DNA from: Physocladia obscura
Taxonomy: Eukaryota; Chytridiomycota; Chytridiomycetes; Chytridiales; Chytriomycetaceae
Direction of reading: 5' to 3'
Assembly (NCBI GenBank): GCA_027596945.1
Contig: JADGJH010000362.1
Location: 1 to 20,315 of the forward strand
DNA: 20,315 nt
The notes beneath the pieces are model-generated. The model saw nothing but the letters and a program-made list of their open reading frames with translations. It was not told where the DNA came from and did no database searches. Both the position numbers and the translations under genes were made by a program. This document shows, in pieces, positions 10,102-19,558 of the stretch (positions within the stretch are counted from its first letter, which is position 1; every line of letters begins with the position of its first letter).

Positions 10102-11332
10102 TTAAGTACACGCGGTGTCTTGCAGATACACGTACACGTCATTCAATCTGCGAGCATTAACGCCGTCTTTCTGCTCAGGCTCCAACACCCAACCATCGTT
10201 TATTATAATAAAAAACATTCAATTATCAATAACCTGAAAGAGTGGCGACTCCCAGATTTCTTTGAGTAAGTGGAAATTTTCATCCGGCTTCAGCATTAGT
10301 TTTGCAGCATTATCGTATTTCCGCAAACAGTCTTCATCTAGTGTGTCAAAAACTTTGGGGTCATACTTTACAGAGACATTTCCATCTTCTCCTGCAGTAT
10401 CAACAGTCGCCAAAATGCGCGGCAATTGGTTGTACGTGACTTCGTTTCCAAACAGACAGTGCATGTCATAATGCAGAGACCACAAAATAGTTTCGAGACC
10501 AAAGTCTGGCCCACCCGCATTCGCAAATCCAGCTGGATCATCTTTTCCCTCTCTCACGCGCAGCCACGCGTCGGCGGCATAGTCAAACGCGTCGCTATCA
10601 ACCAGGTCGAACGGGTTCTTGCCCCAGTCATACCACCAGACATACGCGCCGTCAACGTCGACAAGACGCCAGCGTCGCGTGCGCACATCCCACGCCTCGA
10701 CAATCCAGTGGTCCCAGGAGATGTTGGTTTCTTGCGGCCCGTTGAGCTTTGTTGACGACCCGGCCCGCACTCGCGCCGGGATGTTTGCGGCACGGAGAAG
10801 TGCGCAGGACAGCACCGAAACGCCGCGGCACGATACAGCGATGCGTTCATGCGGCGGAGTGGTACGTTGCAGCAGAATAGTATTATTAGTAAGTGTAATA
10901 GCAGTGGTAGCAGTTGTTCGGCGGGCCTCCAGAGTGTCCAGCATTGCCCTTGCCGATGTGAGAGTTCTATCGTCGTTGAAAATTTGGGGCGGCACGGTGG
11001 CCAGATTTCCCATTGCCTTGTAGACCGGAAGTCCGCTGCGGCTTCTTCTCAGAGCCATTGGATGCACTGTTGCCGAACGCACTGCGACACAAATACTGCT
11101 GATTGCATCATCTTCTCCGCCAAGCTCCACTTTTTCTCCCACTCCAATCTCTGTGTTGTGCGTGGCTGTTAGGTAAAAGCTCACGTCGATGCCTGTGGCG
11201 TCATTGGTGTTTGCATCAGCCATTTGTAAAATTTGTAAAAGATAACCATCAACTTGGAACCTTGAACCCTGAACCAAGAAATAAAAGAGAAGCAAGGCTC
11301 ACTTGAGTGCAAGTGCCACATTCAGGCACCAT
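10102..11332 (-). CDS. Transglutaminase-fold (papain-like) protein of unknown role
   Basis: Transglutaminase-core proteins use a Cys-His-Asp triad for acyl transfer or peptide and amide cleavage. The core exon 11268-10234 contains all three motifs: '[20 protein letters not shown]' (C157), '[11 protein letters not shown]' (H197) and 'RWRLVDVD' (D214), numbered from the ATG at 11332. No signal peptide is evident, so a cytosolic location is likely. Proposed exons: 11332-11303, 11268-10234 and 10179-10102. The first intron would be only 34 nt, so translation may instead start at the ATG at 11223. The 54-nt second intron skips an in-frame TGA (10221-10219); without splicing the protein ends there. 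With all exons it is about 380 aa. The region after the triad (Trp/Tyr/Asp-rich, to about residue 355) matches nothing I can name. Substrate unknown. Confidence 0.8.
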
Positions 11333-11660
11333 TATTTAAAAAAGGGAGCAAGATTCTTTGCAAAATTACGTCGGCAGGTAACCAGACATCTCTCGTCGCT
11401 GCTTTCTGTTGCACCATTTCCGATTGATTGGGGCTGATACTCGGTGCAATCGTGGCGAATGCACCCTTATCTCTACCGTCATCGCCCTTCCGTTGCAAGA
11501 CGAGCGCGTTGATGCAAGTGTGCAGGATAATATTGCCATTGTCTGGGCAGCCAACAATGGACATTACCTGCATCTAAAAATTTGACTCTGGTGATGGAAT
11601 TGGTAAAAATAGTTGTACTGAAACTACCTTGAAATTAGCAAACTTGTACATTGTGAACAT
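11322..11660 (-). CDS. Small unrecognised two-exon ORF (94 aa)
   Basis: ATG at 11660-11658, exon 11660-11628, a 54-nt intron with GTAGTT donor and TTTTTAG acceptor, then exon 11573-11322 ending in TGA. The frame is kept and the second exon is clearly GC-richer than its flanks, which supports coding. The protein has a Cys-containing hydrophobic start ('MSIVGCPDNGNIILHTCINA'), a polar middle with 'QRKGDDGRDK', and an end 'DVWLPADVILQRILLPFL' that recalls the opening of an F-box, though it is too short to call. It may be an independent small gene or an upstream part of the transglutaminase-like gene. I found no in-frame splice joining the two. Confidence 0.4.
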
Positions 11661-13139
11661 TTTTTTAGTATGATACGATTAATCATATATTTATTGCTAC
11701 TTTCTCATGAATATACATTCATTGAATATTATTTTCTGTTTATAACTCCTCTCTGATGTATCTATATTTAATTATTTTTTTTGGAAGGAGTTATTTGATA
11801 CTACCAGTATAATCTTATTGTTATTTTCTTTTAAGTTTTTCTGATAATATTTTTTTCTCATAACGGACAAAGGGCATGAAAATTTCTCATGAAACGGTCA
11901 ATCAGCCTTGTTGCCCCTTATTTAGAATAGAGTTATTGTGGAAAATACAAGTCGTTGCCAATACACAGTGGACAACAAAGTCAACCAACCTACAGATGTT
12001 CTTTAATGACTAATTTTCTTGTGACTGCGACTGAAAACAAATCTATGCCATAACCACTAAGATTTCGAACTGCGGAAGGAAACTTCCAATAATACAAATA
12101 CAAGCTCCAACAACCTTCCTAAGGCATCAAATCCAAGCAGATTGCAAGGGTTCTTTCTCCTTTAAGACAAAATAAACAAAAAAAAACCAACCCTAACTCA
12201 GTTACCAAAAGAAAAGAAAGAGTAAAAGAATCTCTCAACGCTAGCATTCAAATTTTTGCCGAATTTTTTGCTGCAACTCCTTTTTCCTGAATGATGTAAA
12301 AATTTCTTGATACTCTCTTGATCGGACCATTATTTGTCTCTTCCACTACTGAAATCAATTAATCCAAAAACAAGATAAGCATCACGTCAGATTCATATTT
12401 TCTCGGATTTTTTTAAACTTAAATTTGAAATAAAAGACTTTATACTTTGCTGTAGGTTTCTTTTCATTTTTTGGGTTATAAACAATTCATTTTCCACTAT
12501 CAAATTATTTTGATTACCCATCGACACGCATGCAGTAAATAATTTGCTACATATTTTTATTCATGAAACAGAATCTTGCAAATGAATTGTGATTCCAAAA
12601 ATGACAAAACAGTCGCAAATTCTGGTGGCTGAAAATAAATTTTGTTGGGCTTTTTTATTCATTCAAAAAGACACTGACTACAAACAAAAAAAGTTCGAAT
12701 ATTTGGCCAAACGGCCAATGGTTGTGGGGAATTTTTTTTTTTTTTTTTTTGTTTTAATTGGACAGAAACTCTGCAGAATAAAGCAATCTGAAGACCGGAT
12801 TATTTGGGCTATTGCCTATTTTCGCTGTCTCGTTTATAACTATATGCATGCCATGATCGTTTCCAGACGTAATTTGAAAGTCCTCTTCTTCATTTTCGGG
12901 GTTGGGACGGGTTGAGAGTTCACATGACCTCAGGATCGAATAGCAAATACCCAGCAATACGTCCGTTTAGCATATTGTGGTCGAGTTTTTCTTTCTTTTA
13001 AAAACCGATTCTAAATTCCAATCGTTAAATGTTGAGTCAACCCGCAACACAAATTTAATAGAAAATTTTGACAGTAAGGAAAAAATGCCAAAAAAAATTA
13101 TTTAAAACACTTCAGAAATCATGATACAGCATGTTATTT
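11661..13139. other. Long AT-rich intergenic region
   Basis: Mostly AT-rich sequence without supported genes. It contains a 19-nt T run (12732-12750) and a small GGAAG-GAAA-CTTCC hairpin at 12074-12087. Moderately GC-rich open sequence at about 12760-12985 is listed separately. No tRNA, rRNA or snRNA was recognised. Confidence 0.55.
12754..12985 (-). pseudogene. Possible gene remnant or unrecognised exon
   Basis: On the minus strand, about 12985-12917 reads 'LDHNMLNGRIAGYLLFDPE' before a stop. A second frame reads on through an acidic stretch ('NPENEEEDFQITSGNDHG') to a stop at 12756-12754. Joining the two frames needs a short intron or a frameshift. The plus strand also has a 108-codon ORF here, but it reads through the long T run as poly-Phe, which makes it unlikely. 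No family is recognised. It lies downstream of the receptor gene and is not needed for it. Confidence 0.2.
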
Positions 13140-14095
13140 TCATTTTTCCCAAAAAATCAATTTGTTCCGAATATCTTCTCTGTATGATAAAGCTAATACT
13201 GGCGTGAGAACAACGTCAAAAGATATCATCATATAGACCCAAGCCCAAGCAGGTCCGTCAAGATCCGGATATCCACCATTAATCACAAATATGAAATTAT
13301 AAATCCAAAATGGATAGTAGCAAACAATAAAAGCGAATGACAGTATTGCACATTGCACTAACAATTTTCTTTCCATATCTTCACGAGCTCTGTCAATGTC
13401 TTCGTATTCAAACTCGACGTTGTTGTTGCCGCTGCTCATGAAAAATGTAACGATTCCAGGATTTTCGGCAAGTTGATGGGTAGTGAAACGATACGATTTC
13501 CAATAAAAGTAGCCAATCAGTATTGCCATACCACCAAATAGAACCGACCAGACAATCAATCTCACAACAAGTGTAGCTGGACGTGTGTTAACACTTACTT
13601 CGTTTGTGCTTTTCTGAATTACAAATAGGCAGAGTTCAGCAGAAAAAAACGAAAGAAGGCACTTACCCAAACAATAGACATAACCAGAAACATAACAGCC
13701 ATGACAACAAAAAATAATATCATACAACGAAAAAAATTCTTTCTCTCGTCAGGTGAACGTTGTAAGCTGTAGTGCCGCTCGGCCGCCAAATTGACATTGG
13801 TAACAACCATTGCCAAAACCATCCAGTTGATAATAAGTCCAGTGGCATTCGGGTCTGCTTTGTAGTTGCACAAATTAATCACAGTGAGCAGTACCCTTAA
13901 AACACTGAAGCAGAAACATGTGGCTAGCAACTGCGTTACACGGCTATTAATTTTGTTGTCCAAGAGCTCCGTTCGGTGTATGGCGATCACAACTACTATG
14001 AGTCCATTGCTTAAGGTTCCGGCACTATAAACCACAAACTGGATCCATTGAGAAACATCCATGTTGGGGTTTCCATCAGCGGGATCGTCTGCCAT
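13140..14095 (-). CDS. Seven-transmembrane receptor, class A (rhodopsin-like) GPCR type, 300 aa
   Basis: Predicted plasma-membrane receptor; ligand unknown. Two exons: 14095-13667 and 13613-13140, with a 53-nt GT-AG intron at phase 0. Hydrophobic segments lie at about residues 17-39, 55-75, 87-105, 121-143, 157-181, 228-254 and 264-287. Class A-like marks: 'SNGLIVVVI' in TM1 (N30 at the GN position), E106-R107-H108 after TM3 at the D/ERY site, 'CYYPFW' in TM6 (C241, P244) like CWxP, and 'TPVLALSY' followed by 'REDIRNKL' in TM7 and helix 8, resembling NPxxY. A glycosylation sequon NAT (83-85) falls in the loop before TM3. The third intracellular loop is about 45 residues and acidic. A Cys (C76) precedes TM3, but no partner Cys is seen in the second outer loop. 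The 7TM fold is clear; the class A placement is inferred from motifs. Confidence 0.75.
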
Positions 14096-14653
14096 AATAT
14101 AAATTTCGTTATTCTTCCGTGTTTCTTTTTGTATTTAATGAGTTTTTTCTTTTGAAAGAAGGTAGCCGCTTTCTTTTAATTAGCGGAATTAACCGCTTTC
14201 TGCGGTCTAGCCTTTCGGTCAAGACAATTTTCTGACGGCACAAAACCCTGAGCTTTATGTATAATTATAGAATCCATATCATCTCTAAGCTTTTATTCAA
14301 TAGAGGTTAAAGTTACTGTAAAGGACGAGTAGCGTTGAATCCAGCATTTTCTTCGCCTGTTTTGTTTTTTTTGGAAGCCAGACCAGCTGACAAACCCCAA
14401 TGGATTTCATAGTTTGTGCAAATGCCATCCTTATCAGATATTTAGTCGAAAAAATATATGGCTACTGTTAATTTCCTCAATTTTACTAACAGAAGTTTAA
14501 ATAATTCTCTGCTTAATATTTAAAAATTCAAACATATTCGAATTAAAGAACTTCTGCAGATATACTGTTTTTAGTTTTGGAATTTAAAATTCACTAAACA
14601 GAATAATTCCCATATGTATGTTTAATTTTGAACATTCACAGGTAAATTGCAAA
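14096..14653. other. Intergenic region between the receptor start and the SNF2 gene 3' end
   Basis: Receptor promoter side (14096-14220) with a hairpin-rich patch, then AT-rich sequence up to the helicase stop at 14654. No gene is supported. Confidence 0.55.
14166..14206. promoter_or_regulatory. Two small GC-stem hairpins with a repeated CCGCTTTCT, upstream of the receptor
   Basis: Seen directly: CCGCTTTCT occurs at 14166-14174 and 14193-14201. CCGCT (14166-14170) pairs with AGCGG (14182-14186), and ACCGC (14192-14196) pairs with GCGGT (14202-14206). The patch is 70-110 bp upstream of the receptor start codon, in AT-rich surroundings. A protein-binding site is an inference. Confidence 0.35.
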
Positions 14654-17600
14654 CTACATGCCCTCTTCGGCTCTCAATTTTGCCCTACGTTCATGTAAGA
14701 CCTGCTCAATTGTATTCTCAACAAAGAATCGAACAATTTTAACGTTTTTGGTTTGGCCATTTCTCAATGTCCGCGCCACACCTTGCTTCTCAGCACCAAT
14801 TGCATATTCTTCAGTGTCAGCATTAAAGGGATGCATTATTATACAGTGGGTAGCTGAAGTGAAAAGAAAAAAAAAAAAGAAAAAAAAAGAATTTTTTAGT
14901 GAGAATCAAACTTTTTCTTTCTTTTCAAGTACCTTCAGTCAAATTCAATCCGCTCACAGAATCTTTGGCAGAAAGCATCAAAACTTTGACAGGTTTTACA
15001 GATTTCGCGCCTTTCTTACACATCCTTGGTTTCTTTTTTGGCTTGTTATCATCATCATCAATGTCAGAATCGAGGTCAGCCGTTTTACGTCTTTTGCCTA
15101 TATCATCTGAAACATCAGACTTGTCATCAGAATTACTTGTGGCAACGACAGCAATAGCGTTATTACTGGAAAATGAAGTTGATGCAGAAAGCGAAGAAAT
15201 AGAAGCAGTTGCATCAAGGCCTTCACGAAACTGTTTCAGAGCATTTTCGCGCTGGATCCAACCGTTTTTAAGTCTGGCAGTTGCAATGCCAAATGTATTG
15301 AGCGCTTTAGAAACTAAATCGGAAAGATCGGAAAACTGAATAAATACAATGAACCGATTGGATTCACTGGCTTCAATTTCACGTCTAAAATATTCAACGA
15401 GCTGGTGAATTTTGGAACCAAACTGTAAGAAGAAGAAAAAAAAGGAAAAAAAGTTACAAAAGGGTAACGTATATTTATTATTAATGAATTTACCTTATCT
15501 GGATCCAAAGTTTCACCTTCAATTTCATCAATATCCTCACCATCGGCTTCAGTCACAATAGCAAGCGGCGGTGGCGCGAGTTTCATCAAATTCTCATTAG
15601 ACACAGCTGCTCGACATTGCGGACACTTCTTATTGATATTCACGACATCCTGCGCACACTCCCAACAAAACACATGACCACACGGAACAAGACCTAACGA
15701 GTCACGCGGCACATCTTCCTCCAAGCAAACACTACAACCAATAGCTTCATTCACGTTTGATAAATAGCTTGTGAGAAAGTTTTCAAAGAAATGGTACTGT
15801 GACTGCACACACTGCAAGTCTTTGACGAGTTCTTGGGAACGTTTTATTTCCATTTCGAGCGCTTGCTGCGCGTGAACGGTGGTTCTTGCAACGCTGCCAT
15901 CTTTGGCAACGAATTCTTCCAACATTTCTTTTCTGTCTTCAATGAGCTTTTTGCTTTCTTTGATTTCATGTGTAAGTCTGTTAATGCTGTGAGCTCGATC
16001 AACTTGAACTTTTTTTGTGACTTGTTCAATAGAGAGGCCCTCTGATCCATCGGCAATATTATTTCCAATTTGGTAATGGTTGCAAAGCTTCAGCAAATTT
16101 TCAACGTTCAGTATACGGCCAATGCTGGATCTATACAATGAGTACTCCATTGCTGTTGGAATTACTTTGATACTTTCATAAATTGGGGGTGGAAACTGGA
16201 CGTCAGGCTCATTTCGACGAATACGATTCAAAATAAATTGGATGGCATCAAACTGTTCATTATAATACCTCGACGACATTTTGATATTCAGGAATTCCGC
16301 GAACTTTTTAATAACATGAGTATTATCAAGTTTCGGTGTGCCAGTAAGACCCCACATTGAATTAGCAGAGAGAGTGAGAAGCTGGCCACTTATTCCAGTA
16401 TTTTTATCCGTGATTTCGTGGAACTCGTCACAGACAATTCGGTGGAAGTTTATCCATGTAAAAGCCCAGTTTCCGCCATTGCAAGATTCCACAAATTTAC
16501 GTGCTTCAATTGAGTCTGAAAAGTTGACAGTAGGGGCATGTTTTTTGAGTGATCGCCCTGTTCCTGTGGCACGTTTGCCGATATAAGAGTCGTTCATCAG
16601 AAAGTTGTAAGAGACAATAATAATATCAGCCTCGAGGATTTGCTTCATGCTGGTCTCTTCGTACTGTTTTTTCCCCTTAATCTCGAGAGAATTTATGGAA
16701 GAGCCAAAGCATTTTTTGATTTCAGCAGTCCACTGGTTGCAAATATTATTTGGCACAAAGATTGCTGTCGCGCGTGATTTGTATAATTCATTTACGGAAA
16801 GTGAGTAAAGATAATCAAGATTCTTAAAAGGACGTGTATGACAAAGTGCAAGTGTTGTAATTGTCTTTCCTACGCCAGGTTTGTCCTGCAGTTTGGATAA
16901 GTTGATCAAAAGTCGCAAAAACTGAAAATAAAAACTTACAGCAATTATTCCACTTCGAACCGTTGGTTTAATTAATTTCACTTGATCAAATGAAAGCAAA
17001 TCTCCATGATTGCTGTTATCATTAAAAACATAATATTGGTTATCCTCGACTTTTACAGCACCTGCAGAATAGTAGTAATCGTCAGATTCGTCCTCAATAG
17101 CCTGCATCCAGCCAAGTGTTCGCAGCTGATAGTCATACAGCTTCAGCGCGTATGGTTTTTCAAGCTGGGTACAAGGCATAATATCAAAAGTATCTGGGAT
17201 GATAGTTGGATCACGGGGGTTGATATCCTTGCCATTTACTTCAGACAGTGAGCTGACATAGAGAACATTGAAAGGCTGGTGGTTATTGTCTCTGAACTTC
17301 TGGATAAAAAAATCAAAGCCTTTTTTTGTTGGGATTTTAATTTTTTCAGGGTTGTGCCAGTAAATGTCCATTGCAAAATTTGCTTTCCCGTCAACTTCGG
17401 ACACAGATAGCCATAATTCAGACGCCTGTGCATACTTTTTGTAATGCGATAGATCAAGATTGAAGATGCGCGTGGTAATGCAAAATTCTGGAGGATTAGG
17501 CGTGTGGACTGTTGTGTAAATTGGAACCATAGCGTTATCTGCATTAAAGCCAAGACGCATACGGCCGGCGGGCTCAGCAAGCAGCGCGGCACGCAACAAA

Positions 17601-17779
17601 GCTGAATGCCTGTCATTGTCGTAATAGCCGTAATATCCGCAAAGATGCGTCCATTCGCGCCGCCAAGCATGCAAAGTGCCGAGCAACACCGGCAGTTTGC
17701 GTTTCTCTTTGTCCGAATTGTCATCGTTTTTGCTCTTGCGTTTCGTTGTAGCGCGCTTTCTCTTTTGTTCATCGTTCAT
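14654..17779 (-). CDS. SNF2-family helicase with internal RING finger (Rad5/SHPRH/IRC20-like), 973 aa
   Basis: Likely a nuclear DNA translocase and E3 ubiquitin ligase in repair or chromatin work. Exons: 17779-16940, 16885-15494, 15422-14933, 14853-14654; phases close. Order: basic N-terminus ('KRKRATTKRKSK'), Q-motif region 'LYDYQLRTLGWM', Walker A 'DKPGVGKT' (281-288, K287), Walker B box 'DEFH' (433-436) in place of DEAH/DEGH, motif III 'LTGTP' (460-464), a long coiled coil (about 575-650), a C3HC4 RING (C664, C667, C682, H684, C687, C690, C701, C704), then lobe 2 with 'RFIVFIQFSDL', 'KDSVSGLNLTEATHCIIMHP' and motif VI 'GVARTLRNGQ' (R935, R938). RING between the two lobes is the layout of Rad5, HLTF, SHPRH and Irc20. 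A roughly 70-residue Ser/Asp/Lys-rich insert (815-886, with 'KKKPR') splits lobe 2. An in-frame ATG at 17878 would add 33 basic residues. Orthology among the RING-SNF2 groups is not settled. Confidence 0.9.
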
Positions 17780-18041
17780 TGTGTCAATCTTTTTTGTTGA
17801 TCTGCCAATCCGCCAATCTTTTTCAACTTGATGCGGACTGTCCAATTTTTGCTTTCTTTTTTTTCGTATGAAAAACATTTTTTGTCAAAACAAAAAAGTA
17901 GAACCAAAGTGACTGAACCACAGCCAAATTGATTGAACAGTTGAACTGGGATAAAGTACTGAGATTGCTTTCTCAGCGTGTGCATTTTTCACTCCTATCT
18001 CTTGCCACCGCCAAAAATTGCAATAAAAACTCATTCAAAAA
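17780..18041. promoter_or_regulatory. Divergent promoter region between the SNF2 gene and SDS22
   Basis: 262 bp separate the two chosen start codons (163 bp if the helicase starts at 17878). Both promoters must lie here. No TATA box or known operator was recognised. Confidence 0.5.
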
Positions 18042-19519
18042 ATGGACACGACTGAAAATGAAGACGTTCCCACGGAGCCAACAGCTACAATAACAGCAAC
18101 AGAAACAGCAATCGGTTCTAGCGAAGTCGAACATCGATTCGGCGCAGTTACAGTACGCGGGCGACCGTCGGATATACGTGCCGAAGCGGCAGCAGCCAGC
18201 AGCAGTGTCGCAATCACAAATAACAATACGCAAACTCAGAGCGATAATGAAGATGAAGACGAAAACGATGACAACCGAAGCGAGCCCGATCGAGGTTTGA
18301 AATTTTGCGTATAACTGGTTTAGTTATTATCTTTCGCATTGAATTTAGATTCGGACCTAATGGCGGATGTACCTGATGATGCCGATGATCTTGACTTTAC
18401 CCATGCGCGCATTGCCGATCTAGTTCCTCTCAACCTGGCGCGTCTTAAATCGCTCAAGGTTAATATGCCTGTGTTTAAATTGTCAACACCATCATTAACT
18501 CTACTCCTTTGTTTTTGAAAGACTCTTGGTCTCAGACAGAATCAGATTCCAAAAGTTGTTGGTTTCGACGAAATGCCCGAACTGATCGATCTTGACCTTT
18601 ATGACAACCGCATCTCAGTTGTTGAAGGTTTCCGAGGAACTCCAAACTTAATGTGTCAACTTTTTTTTTGTTTTATACTTCCACATTGGAGTTTATTAAC
18701 AATTTATTCATTGCGTTATGTTTGCACACGATTATGACAGGTCACTCGATCTTTCATTCAACAAAATTCGTGCTATACAGAATGTGAACCACTTGATTCG
18801 TCTAACCGACTTGTATTTTGCCGCGAATAAAATTTCTGTCATTCAAAATTTGACGAGTTTGACACAATTGACAAATCTTGAACTGGGTGCAAACAGAATT
18901 CGCGTAAGTCCAAAAAAACTTTTCTGTATGTATATGTATATAATTTAATATGCATTCTTGTCAGAAAATTGAGAACTTGGAAACACTTGTAAATCTCGAG
19001 CAACTTTGGCTTGGAAAAAACAAAATCTCCAAAATCGAAGGGCTCGAAAAACTCACAAAACTTAAAATTCTGAGTATTCAGAGCAACCGACTGCAAAGAA
19101 TAGAAGGCTTTTCGACTTTGGTGAACCTCCAGGAGCTCTTTTTATCGCACAATGGAATTGTTCAGCTTGAAGGTCTTGAGTCTTGTGCAAGTCTGCGTAT
19201 TATTGATGTTGGAAACAACCGAATTCCGAAAATCGAAGGATTGGAAGGATGTATTGTCTTGGAAGAACTTTGGGCCAACAACAATTTGATTCCAACGTTG
19301 AATGATCCTGCGTTTGAGCAGCAGCTTGGTGCAACTGTGAAACCAACTTTGACAACTCTCTATCTTGAAGGAAATCCATTGCAGAGTGCAGCTGGTGGAA
19401 CTTATCGGTTGAAGGTTCAGCTTGCTATGCCTCAGTTGACACAAATTGATGCTATTGCAATTAAACCGCATTCTGGAGTTGCTGCAGCTACTTTGACAGC
19501 ACTTGCACACAACATTTAG
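18042..19519 (+). CDS. SDS22/PPP1R7, leucine-rich repeat regulator of protein phosphatase 1 (403 aa)
   Basis: SDS22 binds the PP1 catalytic subunit and controls its assembly and nuclear or mitotic activity. Exons: 18042-18294, 18349-18458, 18522-18652, 18741-18903, 18965-19519; all introns GT-AG with matching phases. The first 100 residues are disordered, Thr/Ala-rich then acidic ('DNEDEDENDD'). A chain of 22-residue SDS22-type LRRs follows, from 'ADLVPLNLARLKSLK' through 'SLDLSFNKIRAIQNV', 'LEQLWLGKNKISKIEGL', 'LQELFLSHNGIVQLEGL' and 'LRIIDVGNNRIPKIEGL', to a C-terminal cap ('TTLYLEGNPLQ', then 'YRLKVQLAMPQLTQIDA'). Length is a little above yeast and human forms because of the N-terminal tail. 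A poly(A) signal follows at 19553-19558. The regular SDS22-class repeat and the C-terminal cap separate it from other LRR proteins. Confidence 0.93.
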
Positions 19520-19552
19520 CAAGTCTTTGCTTTACTTTGATCGCTGATTTGA

Positions 19553-19558
19553 AATAAA
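19553..19558 (+). terminator. Probable poly(A) signal of SDS22
   Basis: AATAAA 33 nt downstream of the SDS22 stop codon. Motif and position only. Confidence 0.55.

Noticed and set aside
10619..11172. Overlapping plus-strand ORFs opposite the transglutaminase-like gene
   Set aside because: They mirror a GC-rich coding exon whose minus-strand frame contains the full catalytic triad.
12074..12087. Hairpin with GAAA tetraloop as a possible structured RNA
   Set aside because: A 5-bp stem alone is too small and no surrounding pairing or known RNA motif was found.
12589..12915. 108-codon plus-strand ORF
   Set aside because: It runs through a 19-nt T tract as poly-Phe and has low-complexity composition; not supported as a gene.
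14654..17779. Viral (giant-virus) origin of the SNF2 helicase
   Set aside because: Some motifs such as DKPGVGKT recall viral SNF2 helicases, but the gene has three introns and RING-SNF2 proteins are common in eukaryotes; no other viral gene lies nearby.
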